Origin: Pedobacter caeni
GTDB lineage: Bacteria > Bacteroidota > Bacteroidia > Sphingobacteriales > Sphingobacteriaceae
DNA: 64,000 nucleotides
Assembly (NCBI RefSeq): GCF_900129215.1
Contig: NZ_FQUQ01000009.1
Location: forward strand, 1-64,000
Direction of reading: 5' to 3'
Of this stretch, positions 35,618-44,090 are shown piece by piece (the stretch's first letter is position 1; each line of letters opens with the position of its first letter). The notes beneath the pieces are model-generated. The model saw nothing but the letters and a program-made list of their open reading frames with translations, was not told the origin of the DNA and ran no database searches. The position numbers and the translations under genes are program-made.

Positions 35618-37189
35618 ATGAAAAAGATATATATATTACTGGTCATGGCCGGGATGGTGACTCTTGGTGGTTGCAAAAAGTTTCTGGACGTAAATGACAA
35701 TCCGAATGCTCCACAGGTAGTGTCAGCAAATTTATACCTGTCGCCCATGCTTCATTGGATGGTGACTTCTCCGACCTATGATGCCCGTTTTATAGGACGT
35801 TATACTCAAAACTGGACCATTACCACTACCGCTACTTCGTGGGATAGACAGGGTTATGATCCTGCTTCGGACAATGCGGGACAACTATTCAGGGATGTTT
35901 ATTGGAGCCTTGGGCAGAACCTGGTCACGATGAATGCACTTGCTGAAAAAGAGCAGCGCTGGGACTTACTTGGTGTAGGGCAGATTCTGAAAGCCTGGGG
36001 TTGGCTAACATTGACTGATATTCATGGAGAAATCCCGATCAAGCAAGCTTTTGAAGGAAAAACGGCATTTGACTATGATACTCAGGAATTTGCTTATCAG
36101 GAGTCTTTTCGACTGTTGGATCTTGCTATTGCCAACTTAAAGAGAACGGATGGTGCTGTTGACAATAATTATTTAGCGAAAACAGACATTATCTACAAGG
36201 GAAAAACCGCTATGTGGATCAAATTCGCCAATGGTTTGAAAGCGATGGCACTGAATCATTTTTCCAATAAAGCGGGTTTGTATAAGCCTGACGAGGTAAT
36301 TGCTGCGGTAGATGCTTCAATAGGTGCAGCTGATTCGGAGCAGCCTTTGCTGGCTTATACTGGTACAGCCAATGATGACATTAATTTTTATGCGAGCAAT
36401 AGGGATAACTTAACCAATTACCGCCAAACAAGGTTTATTCTTGGTTTAGTGAATGGAGTTATACAATATCCAGGTGTAGTTGACCCAAGAATGAGCAGGA
36501 TGTTATCTCCATCGCCAGATGGTCAATACCGGGGTCTGGAAATTGCACAGGGTATCGGTGCATTGCCTGCAGCTCAGCAGCCGAAAAATTTCTGGGGATA
36601 CGAGACATTGGCACTTTCTCTGAGAAATCCGTCCAGGTATATTTTTTCGGCGAAGTCTAAGCTTCCCCTGTTTACTTATTCCCAACTTCAGTTTGTGAAG
36701 GCTGAGGCTGCTTTTAAAAAGGGAGATAAAGGACTGGCTTTGGATGCTTACAAAAAAGGGATTTCGGCACATTTTGATTTTGTAAATGCAAGAAACTCAG
36801 ATGACGGGCAGTCACCTACCCAGATCTCTGGTCCAGAGAAAGATGCTTATATGGCTTCTCCTTTGGTTATTCCGGCTGCAGCAAACGATCTTACGCTAAC
36901 CAATATTATGCTTCAGAAATATATTGCCCAGTGGGGCTATGGTCATCTGGAGCAATGGATGGATTTACGAAGGTATCATTACAGAGATCTTGATAATGCA
37001 ACCGGGGCTCAGGTTTTTGCAGGATTTAATCCCCCGAACAGTTTATATCCGGATAATGGAGGTAAACTGGTTTACCGCATTCGTCCGCGTTACAATTCTG
37101 AGTATATCTGGAACAGAGAAGCCTTAGATAAAATAGGTGGACTAACAACTGATTATCATACCAAAGAAATGTGGATTACCTTACCTTAA
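35618..37189 (+). CDS. SusD/RagB-family lipoprotein (2), SusD-like type with NPN motif
   Basis: The 523-residue protein has a lipoprotein signal ending in TLGGC, followed by KKFLDVNDNPNAP, a start typical of the second SusD-like subfamily. TPR-like helices include ILKAWGWLTLTDIHGEIPI and the C-terminal LEQWMDLRRYHYRD block. It should sit on the outer surface as partner of SusC(2), 11 bases upstream. A DUF4397 lipoprotein gene follows after 4 bases, so the three form one operon. Confidence 0.9.
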   Translation: MKKIYILLVMAGMVTLGGCKKFLDVNDNPNAPQVVSANLYLSPMLHWMVTSPTYDARFIGRYTQNWTITTTATSWDRQGYDPASDNAGQLFRDVYWSLGQNLVTMNALAEKEQRWDLLGVGQILKAWGWLTLTDIHGEIPIKQAFEGKTAFDYDTQEFAYQESFRLLDLAIANLKRTDGAVDNNYLAKTDIIYKGKTAMWIKFANGLKAMALNHFSNKAGLYKPDEVIAAVDASIGAADSEQPLLAYTGTANDDINFYASNRDNLTNYRQTRFILGLVNGVIQYPGVVDPRMSRMLSPSPDGQYRGLEIAQGIGALPAAQQPKNFWGYETLALSLRNPSRYIFSAKSKLPLFTYSQLQFVKAEAAFKKGDKGLALDAYKKGISAHFDFVNARNSDDGQSPTQISGPEKDAYMASPLVIPAAANDLTLTNIMLQKYIAQWGYGHLEQWMDLRRYHYRDLDNATGAQVFAGFNPPNSLYPDNGGKLVYRIRPRYNSEYIWNREALDKIGGLTTDYHTKEMWITLP

Positions 37190-37193
37190 TCAT

Positions 37194-37976
37194 ATGAAAA
37201 GAAATTTCTTATTATCAGCAGTACTTCTGCTGTCTATCTTTATATATTCCTGCGATAAGACCGACATTCAGACGATCGACGGTCCGGCAAAAGGAACTTC
37301 TGTGAAATTCTTTAATTTTGCAGTCAATAGTCCTGTGGTTAACTATTATGCCAATGACACTAAGGTTACTGCTGCGGTGTCTACGACAGGTGCAGAGAGT
37401 GGGACAACGGGACTTGGTTATGCAGCAGTTTATCCTGCTACTAACGCTTATGCGATATTGCCCGGCGGATCTTATGATTTGAAAGCTACGCGACCTTCTA
37501 CTGCGGCTGCCGATCCAAAACTGGTGATCAATAAGCTGACTGCAAATCTGGAAGAAGGTAAAAACTATTCTTTGTACATGTGTGGTTTCTATAATACTAC
37601 AGCTAAGAGCAGTGATGCCTTTATTCTTGAGGATATTTTGCCTCCGATAGATTCTTCAGCGGCATATGTGCGGTTTGTTCACACTTCTCCAAATGCAAAT
37701 CCGGTAGATATGATTATGCAGGACAGGACAAGTAAGGCTGAAATTGTTATTGGTACTAATCGCTCCTATAAATCAGCAACAACCTTTGTTAAGGTGCCTC
37801 AGGCTGTTTATGATCTGATTTTACGTTATCCCGGCAGTCCCACTAATGTATACAGCAGAACGGAGGTGTCTGTCACCAAATCCAATACCTATACTTTTAC
37901 ATTGAGGGGTGATATTAACGTTGGGGGGACTACTGCTACAAACAGAACATTTATAGACAGTACGCCAAACCGCTAG
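37194..37976 (+). CDS. DUF4397-type lipoprotein
   Basis: The 260-residue protein has a signal ending in IYSC, a first beta-rich segment starting at SVKFFNFAVNSPVVNYYAND and a second with YVRFVHTSPNANPVDMIM and VPQAVYDLILRYPGS, both fitting the DUF4397 pattern of beta-sandwich repeats. It is the third gene of the SusC(2)/SusD(2) operon, 4 bases after SusD. Such extra surface lipoproteins often help bind the imported ligand, but that role is inferred. A hairpin at 37994-38020 ends the unit. Confidence 0.8.
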   Translation: MKRNFLLSAVLLLSIFIYSCDKTDIQTIDGPAKGTSVKFFNFAVNSPVVNYYANDTKVTAAVSTTGAESGTTGLGYAAVYPATNAYAILPGGSYDLKATRPSTAAADPKLVINKLTANLEEGKNYSLYMCGFYNTTAKSSDAFILEDILPPIDSSAAYVRFVHTSPNANPVDMIMQDRTSKAEIVIGTNRSYKSATTFVKVPQAVYDLILRYPGSPTNVYSRTEVSVTKSNTYTFTLRGDINVGGTTATNRTFIDSTPNR

Positions 37977-37993
37977 ATACGACTTAAAACCAG

Positions 37994-38024
37994 GAATGTC
38001 CCTATAATTCAGGGGCATTCTTAT
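37994..38024 (+). terminator. Terminator after the SusC(2) operon
   Basis: GAATGTCCCT (37994-38003) pairs with AGGGGCATTC (38011-38020), with one T-G wobble and a 7-base loop. The following tract is TTATTATGG, so the U-run is weak. Confidence 0.5.
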
Positions 38025-38091
38025 TATGGTTCCTTCTTGTTCTCTGTGTTTAATAGTTGTTTTAAAGCACACGCTATATTAGTTATTTTCC

Positions 38092-38099
38092 TATTTTTG
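38092..38099 (+). promoter_or_regulatory. Putative -7 element TATTTTTG
   Basis: This exact TAnnTTTG match ends 16 bases before the ATG of the small gene at 38116. No TTTG stands about 20 bases upstream. Confidence 0.5.
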
Positions 38100-38115
38100 C
38101 CTCAAAGTATATATT

Positions 38116-38331
38116 ATGGCAAGTTTTACACTTACTCCTGAAACCTGGAAAAAGGTTAAAATCAAATTTCTTAGAAAATATCGTGAGCTGGCAAACGTAG
38201 ATATCTCTTTTGTTCCCGGACAGGAGGATCAGCTGGTACAGCAATTGATGACTTTGGTGAAAAGAGACCGGGAGTATGTTGAGTTTACCATCGAGAAGGC
38301 ATTGGCCGATCCTGATGGAAACAGGCTATAA
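38116..38331 (+). CDS. Small conserved-looking helical protein, 71 residues
   Basis: The protein has no signal peptide or membrane segment. The pattern W-x-x-V-K near residue 12, an ELANVDISF stretch and FVPGQEDQLVQQL loosely resembles the small CsbD-like stress proteins, but the match is weak. It has its own -7 element (38092-38099) and sits 55 bases before the S41 protease gene, with which it could be cotranscribed. I do not assign a function. Confidence 0.65.
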   Translation: MASFTLTPETWKKVKIKFLRKYRELANVDISFVPGQEDQLVQQLMTLVKRDREYVEFTIEKALADPDGNRL

Positions 38332-38386
38332 ATCTTTAATAGCCTATTGAGTTACAAGGCTTTTTTGTAAATTTACCTTTCAACAG

Positions 38387-40096
38387 ATGGGTAAAATGAA
38401 AAAATACAGACTTGCCGCAGCCTTCTTCCTTATTGCTTTTGCTTCTTTTAGCTGGTCTTTTAAGGAAGACTTGTTCCAGGTTTCCAAGAACCTGGATATC
38501 TTCGCTTCTCTTTATAAGGAGGTCAATATCAACTATGTTGAGGAAACCAATCCATCGGATCTGATGCGCAATAGCATTGATGCGATGCTGGGGAACCTTG
38601 ATCCTTACACAGAATATATTCCGGAGTCTGAAATAGAAGACTATAAATTAAAATATGTAAGCACTCAATATGGGGGCATTGGGGCAACTACGCTTTTTAT
38701 TGAAGGCAAATTGTTCGTAAACGAAGTTTCTGAAGGTTATCCGGCAGACAAGCAGGACCTGAAGCCAGGTGATCAGGTGGTAAAGATCAATAATGTGGAG
38801 GTGAAAGGAAAAGAACGGGCACAGGTGAGTCAGCTGTTGAGAGGCCCAAAAGGCTCCACTGTAGAGTTGTTGCTGATCAGGAATGGTGCGGTGATTACCA
38901 AAAGCCTCACCAGAGATGAGATTAAACAACCAAATGTGCCTTATTCCGGAATGACCGATGATCAGATTGGTTATATCCGTCTGGACAAATTCCTGGAAAA
39001 TGCAGCTCAAGAAGTAAAAGATGCAGCATTGAATCTAAGCAAGCAGCAGCCAAAAGGTTTAATCATTGATTTGAGGTATAACGGGGGGGGGATTTTACAG
39101 GAAGCAGTGAAGATCGTGAACCTGTTTGTGAATAAAGATATTCTGGTGGTTACCCAGAAGGGCAGAAACCCTCAGAAAACCATTACTTATAAAACATTAG
39201 CTGAGCCTATCCTTCCTCAGATCCCTTTGGTGATCCTTGTTGGCGGTTCTTCGGCATCTGCCTCGGAAATCGTTGCAGGTGCATTACAAGACCTGGACAG
39301 AGCGATTATCGTTGGTCAGCGCAGTTACGGTAAGGGGTTGGTTCAACAGACCTTTAACCTGCCTTATAACAGCCTGGTGAAGGTAACGGTGGCCAAATAC
39401 TTTACCCCTTCAGGAAGATGCATTCAGGCGCTGGATTATGCCCATAAAGATGCGAATGGAAAGACGCCTAAGGTGGCCGATTCTGTGATGACCAGATTTA
39501 GTACCCGTACCGGCAGAAGCGTCTATGATGGAAATGGAGTTTTTCCTGATGTGGTGGTGGAGGCCTCTAAGCTAAGCCCGATTACGATCTCCTTATTGAA
39601 CAAGAGCCTGTTCTTTGATTACGCCAATAATTACAAAAAGAGCAATAAAACGATTGCACCTGCTGCAAGTTTCCAGCTGACCGACAATGATTATGCAGCT
39701 TTTGTAAGTTCATTAGACGGGAAAGATTATTCTTATACTTCGCGTACAGAGCGACTTTTGTCTGATTTGCGTACTGAAGCAGAAAAAGAAAATAAGCTCC
39801 CTGCGGTAAAAGCAGATTTGGAAGACCTTAAGGCTAAAATGCTGGGTGCGAAGAAGACAGACCTGACTACTTTTAAATCTGAGATCAAAAAAGTATTGGA
39901 AACCCAGATTGTGAGCCGCTATTATTATGAAAAGGGGAAAGTGATTCAGGCTTTTCAGTACGATAAGGAATTGAATGCGGCTAAAGCTGTTTTAAACAAC
40001 AATACCAAGATGCTGGCGATATTGAAAGGGGAGGGCGAATATAAAACTATAGGCAGCCCAATCAAGACAATTGCGGCTGCACCTATAGAAAATTAG
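38387..40096 (+). CDS. S41-family carboxyl-terminal processing protease
   Basis: The 569-residue protein has an N-terminal signal anchor (about 6-24), a PDZ domain (about 95-175, with GGIGATTLF and LKPGDQVVKINNV) and an S41 protease domain with the nucleophile Ser in GGSSASASEIVAGAL and the general-base Lys in GQRSYGKGLVQ. The C-terminal 150 residues are helical. Such CTPs cut periplasmic proteins at exposed C-termini. It ends only 3 bases from the end of the convergent ferredoxin gene, leaving no room for a separate terminator. Confidence 0.93.
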   Translation: MGKMKKYRLAAAFFLIAFASFSWSFKEDLFQVSKNLDIFASLYKEVNINYVEETNPSDLMRNSIDAMLGNLDPYTEYIPESEIEDYKLKYVSTQYGGIGATTLFIEGKLFVNEVSEGYPADKQDLKPGDQVVKINNVEVKGKERAQVSQLLRGPKGSTVELLLIRNGAVITKSLTRDEIKQPNVPYSGMTDDQIGYIRLDKFLENAAQEVKDAALNLSKQQPKGLIIDLRYNGGGILQEAVKIVNLFVNKDILVVTQKGRNPQKTITYKTLAEPILPQIPLVILVGGSSASASEIVAGALQDLDRAIIVGQRSYGKGLVQQTFNLPYNSLVKVTVAKYFTPSGRCIQALDYAHKDANGKTPKVADSVMTRFSTRTGRSVYDGNGVFPDVVVEASKLSPITISLLNKSLFFDYANNYKKSNKTIAPAASFQLTDNDYAAFVSSLDGKDYSYTSRTERLLSDLRTEAEKENKLPAVKADLEDLKAKMLGAKKTDLTTFKSEIKKVLETQIVSRYYYEKGKVIQAFQYDKELNAAKAVLNNNTKMLAILKGEGEYKTIGSPIKTIAAAPIEN

Positions 40097-40099
40097 TTG

Positions 40100-40429
40100 T
40101 TAGTTTACGCCATGGAGTTTAACCACAAGGCCATCCATTTCATGGTTTAACTGAAGCTGGCAGGCCAGTCTTGAATTTGGAAGCAAATCCGGGAGGGTAT
40201 CGAGCATGGCATATTCGTCATCACTCATCTCTTTTAATTTGTCTTCTCCCTCCAGTACATCTACGCAGCAGGTTGCGCAGAGTGCCATTCCACCACAAGT
40301 GGCCAGAATGTCGTATTCACAAGCTTTTAAGTATTCCATTAAGCTGAGGCCCATATCAACAGGGGCCTCAAGCGTTGTTCTGCTACCGTCCGGATTCTCT
40401 ACGTGCAGGGTAATGTTGTTTTCTTCCAT
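40100..40429 (-). CDS. [2Fe-2S] ferredoxin
   Basis: The 109-residue protein has four Cys in the plant/adrenodoxin-type layout: CGGMALCATC (C-x5-C-x2-C) and a fourth in SRLACQL near the C-terminus. It should carry one [2Fe-2S] cluster and pass single electrons in the cytoplasm. It starts 1 base after the stop of the FAD-dependent reductase gene, so the two are translated from one message and are very likely partners. Confidence 0.92.
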   Translation of the reverse strand: MEENNITLHVENPDGSRTTLEAPVDMGLSLMEYLKACEYDILATCGGMALCATCCVDVLEGEDKLKEMSDDEYAMLDTLPDLLPNSRLACQLQLNHEMDGLVVKLHGVN

Positions 40430-40430
40430 T

Positions 40431-41441
40431 TTAGAATTCTGATACTCCGTTAACGGTAGTGTATTTCATGGTATATTTAACTCCAGGGTTCATGTATTGA
40501 TAGGCACTATGGCTCATCAAAGCTGCTTCATGGAAACCGCAAAGGATTAATTTTAATTTATTCGTGTAAGTATTGATATCGCCAATTGCGTAAATGCCCG
40601 GAATATTGGTCGAATAATCATCGGTGTTTACTTCGATTGCACTTTTGTTGATGTTCAGGTTCCATTGTTCGATAGGACCTAATTTAGGGCTTAAACCAAA
40701 CAGAGGGATCAGGTGATCAGCAGCGATATTGCTTTTTTCCAGGCTGCGGTTGTGTACCAATTCTACATTTTCCAGTTTTCCGTTTCCGGTTACGGAGCTC
40801 AGGTTACTGTTTAATACCAGATTGATTTTTCCGCTTTCTGCTAAAGCCATAACTTTATTTACAGAGTCTGGTGCACCACGGAAGCTTTCGCTGCGGTGAA
40901 CAAGGGTTAGTTCCTCAACAATATCGGCTAAGAAAATGGTCCAGTCCAGGGCAGAATCTCCACCACCTGCAATTACCATTTTTTGTCCACGGTATTGTTC
41001 AGGATCAAGGATCATATAGTTGACACCTCTTCCGTTTTCAAATTGCTCTAATCCTGCCACTGCTGGTTTACGAGGTTCGAAACATCCCAGTCCACCGGCA
41101 ATAACTACCACTTTAGATTCTATGATTGTGCCCATGTTGGTGGTCAATACAAAATCTCCTTCTCCACGTTTCTCTAAACCTTCGATTCTCTCTCCTAAAG
41201 TGAAACCCGGGTGGAAAGGTTTTCCCTGTTCCATCAGGTTGTCTATGAGTTCCTGTGCCAATACTGTTGGATAACCAGGGATATCATAAATAGGTTTCTT
41301 AGGATATATTTCAGACAATTGACCACCTACCTGAGGTAAGTAATCGATCAGATGACAACGCATTTTAAGGAGTCCTGCTTCAAAAATTGCAAATAAACCA
41401 ACGGGTCCGGCGCCAATAATGGCTATATCAGTAGAAATCAT
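40431..41441 (-). CDS. Ferredoxin--NAD(P)+ reductase, thioredoxin-reductase-like type
   Basis: The 336-residue flavoprotein has an FAD-binding GAGPVGLFAIFEAGL at the N-terminus, a second nucleotide-binding loop IAGGGDSALDW in the middle and IYAIGDINTY near the C-terminus. It lacks the CxxC pair of thioredoxin reductase, as in the YumC-type ferredoxin reductases. It probably moves electrons between NADPH and the ferredoxin encoded 1 base downstream. The gap to the divergent LpxH-like gene is about 130 bases. Confidence 0.9.
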   Translation of the reverse strand: MISTDIAIIGAGPVGLFAIFEAGLLKMRCHLIDYLPQVGGQLSEIYPKKPIYDIPGYPTVLAQELIDNLMEQGKPFHPGFTLGERIEGLEKRGEGDFVLTTNMGTIIESKVVVIAGGLGCFEPRKPAVAGLEQFENGRGVNYMILDPEQYRGQKMVIAGGGDSALDWTIFLADIVEELTLVHRSESFRGAPDSVNKVMALAESGKINLVLNSNLSSVTGNGKLENVELVHNRSLEKSNIAADHLIPLFGLSPKLGPIEQWNLNINKSAIEVNTDDYSTNIPGIYAIGDINTYTNKLKLILCGFHEAALMSHSAYQYMNPGVKYTMKYTTVNGVSEF

Positions 41442-41553
41442 GTGTTTAAATTTTTGGCGAATTTACGAACTTTTGTTTTAATAACAGCGGTTGTTTAGAT
41501 ATATTCTAGATAATTGGTAGAACTTCTGACAAAACTCCGATAATTTTTTTACT

Positions 41554-41561
41554 TATCTTTG
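41554..41561 (+). promoter_or_regulatory. Putative -7 element TATCTTTG
   Basis: This exact TAnnTTTG match lies 9 bases before the ATG at 41571. It overlaps an in-frame TTG (41559), which argues that the ATG is the true start and that the leader is very short. Confidence 0.5.
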
Positions 41562-41570
41562 TTCATACTG

Positions 41571-42314
41571 ATGACAAAAAACATATATTTTGCTTCTGAT
41601 TTCCATCTGGGCTCTCCCAGTCATCCCGAAAGCAGAAAGCGTGAAGATCGGATCATTCGCTGGTTAAATGCTATAGAGAGCACTTGCAGTGAGCTTTTTT
41701 TGATGGGAGATATCTTTGATTTCTGGTTTGAATACCGCGAGGTGGTTCCCAAAGGTTTTGTTCGTTTACAGGGGAAGCTGGGCATGATGAGCGATGCGGG
41801 AATAAAAATTTATTTTTTCAAGGGGAACCATGACATGTGGGTGAATGACTATTTCACAAAAGAAATGGGTATAGCAATCATTAGTGATGAATTGGTGATG
41901 GAAAGGGCCGGAAAACGTTTTTATCTTCATCATGGAGATGGGCTTGGTCCTGGCGACCAGAAATATAAAGTGCTGCGGAAGATTTTTCGAAATCCGCTTT
42001 GTCAGTGGTTGTTTTCTATTATTCCTCCCAGAATCGGATTGGGGATTGCAAATTGGTGGTCGGGGAGCAGCAGGCTGGCCAACAGTAAAGAAGAGGTTTT
42101 TAGCGGTGTAGAAAATGAATGGCTGGCAGTTTATGCAAAAGAACAATTGCAAAAACAGCATTTCGATTATTTTATTTTCGGACACAGGCACCTTCCTTTG
42201 GATATTCAGCTGACAGACAAAAGCAGGTATGTAAACATCGGGGAATGGATTAATTTTAATTCTTATGCGGTATTTGACGGCAAAGATTTAACACTGAACT
42301 ATTTCGAAAAGTAA
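41571..42314 (+). CDS. lpxH: UDP-2,3-diacylglucosamine diphosphatase-like calcineurin phosphoesterase
   Basis: The 247-residue protein has the metal-binding blocks of the family in order: SDFHLGS, MGDIFDFWFEYR, FKGNHDMW, HHGDG and GHRHLP. LpxH splits UDP-2,3-diacylglucosamine to lipid X and UMP in lipid A synthesis, at the inner membrane. Bacteroidota carry an LpxH-type enzyme of this length, so I use the symbol, with some doubt because other phosphoesterases look similar. It is transcribed alone from a -7 element at 41554. Confidence 0.82.
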   Translation: MTKNIYFASDFHLGSPSHPESRKREDRIIRWLNAIESTCSELFLMGDIFDFWFEYREVVPKGFVRLQGKLGMMSDAGIKIYFFKGNHDMWVNDYFTKEMGIAIISDELVMERAGKRFYLHHGDGLGPGDQKYKVLRKIFRNPLCQWLFSIIPPRIGLGIANWWSGSSRLANSKEEVFSGVENEWLAVYAKEQLQKQHFDYFIFGHRHLPLDIQLTDKSRYVNIGEWINFNSYAVFDGKDLTLNYFEK

Positions 42315-42376
42315 TAAACAGGGAGAAAAGAATCCGGCAAGGAATAAATTTTTAGTATCATTCACTGAAAAAGCCG

Positions 42377-42384
42377 TATTTTTG
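42377..42384 (+). promoter_or_regulatory. Putative -7 element TATTTTTG of prfA
   Basis: This is an exact TAnnTTTG match 90 bases before the prfA ATG. No TTTG is found 19-21 bases upstream. The implied leader of about 85 bases shows no clear structure. Confidence 0.45.
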
Positions 42385-42474
42385 CTGCCCAAATAAATCA
42401 ATTGCCAGGATAGATCTCCGCAGGACGGATTTTAATTGAAAAGGCAACAAGTTTTAATTTTCTGAAAAAAGAAT

Positions 42475-43548
42475 ATGTTAGAGAAATTAGAAGCAATTAA
42501 GCTGCGCTGGGAAGATGTAGAAGAGCAGTTGAGTAATCCTGATACGATGCAGGATATGAAGCGTTTTGCGGCTTTAAATAAAGAGTATAAAGATTTAGGC
42601 AAGATTGTAGATGAATATAAGATCTACAAGAATGTAATGAGCAATATCGATGCAAATAAAGAAATCCTGACCACAGAGAAGGATGCTGAAATGCGTGAGA
42701 TGGCCAAAGAAGAACTGGACCTGCTATTGAAGCAACAGGAAGAACTGGAAGAAAAAGTACGTTTGATGCTGATTCCTGTAGATCCTGAAGATGCTAAAAA
42801 CGCAGTGTTTGAGATCAGAGGTGGTACTGGTGGTGATGAGGCGGCTTTATTTGCCGGCGATTTATACCGTATGTACAGCCGTTTCTTTGAGCAAAAAGGC
42901 TGGAAGGTGGAAACTGTAGATGTAACTGAAGGTACTGCCGGTGGTTATAAAGAGGTGATCCTGAAGGTAAGCGGAGAAGATGTTTACGGACAATTGAAAT
43001 ACGAATCAGGTGTTCACCGCGTACAACGTGTACCAGACACAGAAACTCAGGGGCGTGTACATACTTCGGCAGCTTCAGTGGCAGTATTGCCGGAAGCAGA
43101 AGAGATTGACCTTTATGTGAACCCTGCGGATATTGATTTGCAGACTTCCCGTTCAGGTGGAGCTGGTGGTCAGAATGTGAACAAGGTGGAAACAAAAGTA
43201 CAGTTGACACACAGACCTTCGGGGATTGTAGTGGTATGTCAGCAGGAACGTTCTCAGCTTGGTAACAGGGTGATTGCAATGGAGATGTTGCGTAGTAAAT
43301 TGTATGATATTGAATTGCAGAAGAAAAATGGAGACATTGCTGCAAGACGTAAGACTATGGTTTCTACCGGTGACCGTTCAGCAAAGATCAGAACTTACAA
43401 TTATCCACAGGGTAGGGTAACAGATCACCGTATCGGATTGACACTTTACAACCTAAGTGGCGTGATGGATGGTGGTGTTCAGGAGCTGATTGACGCGTTA
43501 CAGTTTGCAGAAAACGCAGAGAAAATGAAAGAAGGTTCTGTAGCTTAG
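42475..43548 (+). CDS. prfA: Peptide chain release factor 1
   Basis: RF1 reads UAA and UAG stop codons and triggers peptide release. The 357-residue protein has the usual length, with the N-terminal coiled region, the catalytic GGQ in SGGAGGQNVNKVET (domain 3) and the GDRSAKIRTYNYPQ and DHRIGLTLYNL blocks that follow. The codon-recognition segment lies before the GGQ, around VHRVQRVPDTETQGR. It precedes the tRNA-Asp promoter by 26 bases. Confidence 0.96.
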   Translation: MLEKLEAIKLRWEDVEEQLSNPDTMQDMKRFAALNKEYKDLGKIVDEYKIYKNVMSNIDANKEILTTEKDAEMREMAKEELDLLLKQQEELEEKVRLMLIPVDPEDAKNAVFEIRGGTGGDEAALFAGDLYRMYSRFFEQKGWKVETVDVTEGTAGGYKEVILKVSGEDVYGQLKYESGVHRVQRVPDTETQGRVHTSAASVAVLPEAEEIDLYVNPADIDLQTSRSGGAGGQNVNKVETKVQLTHRPSGIVVVCQQERSQLGNRVIAMEMLRSKLYDIELQKKNGDIAARRKTMVSTGDRSAKIRTYNYPQGRVTDHRIGLTLYNLSGVMDGGVQELIDALQFAENAEKMKEGSVA

Positions 43549-43574
43549 GGACTTACGATTATTTTAAAAAATAG

Positions 43575-43605
43575 TTTGTGAATATAAATAAAGGCTCTAT
43601 ATTTG
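43575..43605 (+). promoter_or_regulatory. Promoter of the tRNA-Asp genes
   Basis: TTTG (43575-43578), exactly 19 bases, then TATATTTG (43598-43605) is a perfect match to the Bacteroidota consensus TTTG-N19-TAnnTTTG. The first tRNA starts 20 bases downstream. Confidence 0.8.
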
Positions 43606-43625
43606 CAATCCCGAAAGGGAACAAC

Positions 43626-43699
43626 GGACCGGTAGTTCAGCTGGTTAGAATGCCGCCCTGTCACGGCGGAGGTCGCGGGTTCGAGTCCCGTCCGGTCCG
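43626..43699 (+). tRNA. tRNA-Asp (GTC), copy 1
   Basis: The 74-base cloverleaf has acceptor arms GGACCGG / CCGGTCC with discriminator G, an anticodon stem CCGCC/GGCGG around the loop CTGTCAC (anticodon GTC at 43660-43662) and a T arm with GGTTCGAGTCC. CCA is not encoded. A hairpin terminator (43701-43730) follows directly. Confidence 0.97.
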
Positions 43700-43700
43700 C

Positions 43701-43730
43701 AAAAGCACTCAGAAGGGTGCTTTTATTTTT
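43701..43730 (+). terminator. Terminator after tRNA-Asp copy 1
   Basis: AAAAGCAC (43701-43708) pairs with GTGCTTTT (43717-43724), extended inward by a wobble and a C-G pair around the loop AGAA, and is followed by ATTTTT. It may terminate part of the transcription between the two tRNA copies. Confidence 0.65.
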
Positions 43731-43775
43731 AATAAGTAGAGGCTCTACTATAAAAGCCACCCGAGAGGGAAACAC

Positions 43776-43849
43776 GGACCGGTAGTTCAGCTGGTTAGAA
43801 TGCCGCCCTGTCACGGCGGAGGTCGCGGGTTCGAGTCCCGTCCGGTCCG
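43776..43849 (+). tRNA. tRNA-Asp (GTC), copy 2
   Basis: This copy is identical to copy 1 over all 74 bases (anticodon GTC at 43810-43812). The 35 or so bases before it also resemble those before copy 1 (GGCTCTA and CCCGA-AGGGAA), but the -7 element has become ACTATAAA, so its own promoter looks degraded. It probably depends on read-through. Confidence 0.97.
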
Positions 43850-43867
43850 CAAATCTTTCAAAATATT

Positions 43868-43908
43868 AAAAGGCCTGTTATCATACGATAGCATGCCTTT
43901 TCGTTTTC
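43868..43908 (+). terminator. Terminator after tRNA-Asp copy 2
   Basis: AAAAGGCCTGTTATC pairs with GATAGCATGCCTTTT with one mismatch and one wobble around a 4-base loop, followed by CGTTTT. It ends the tRNA unit. A further weak hairpin (TTAAGGT / ACCTTAA) lies at about 43987-44011. Confidence 0.65.
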
Positions 43909-44090
43909 CGGACACCCCGGAGTATTCATTTTTTTGAGCTATTACTGGTTTCTATGTTTGAACCCGGAAATGAAGCCAAAAAATCTTAAGGTACCAAAAA
44001 GGCACCTTAAAACAAGGAGCAGCCGAGCCCTCCTGGAATAAGAATCGGGTTTAAACCGGATAGCCTTTGATCAGGCAGAAAACATATTAC

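Noticed and set aside
43545..43814. Minus-strand 89-codon frame across the tRNA-Asp genes
   Set aside because: It reads the antisense of the two tRNAs. The repeated peptide comes only from the tRNA duplication.
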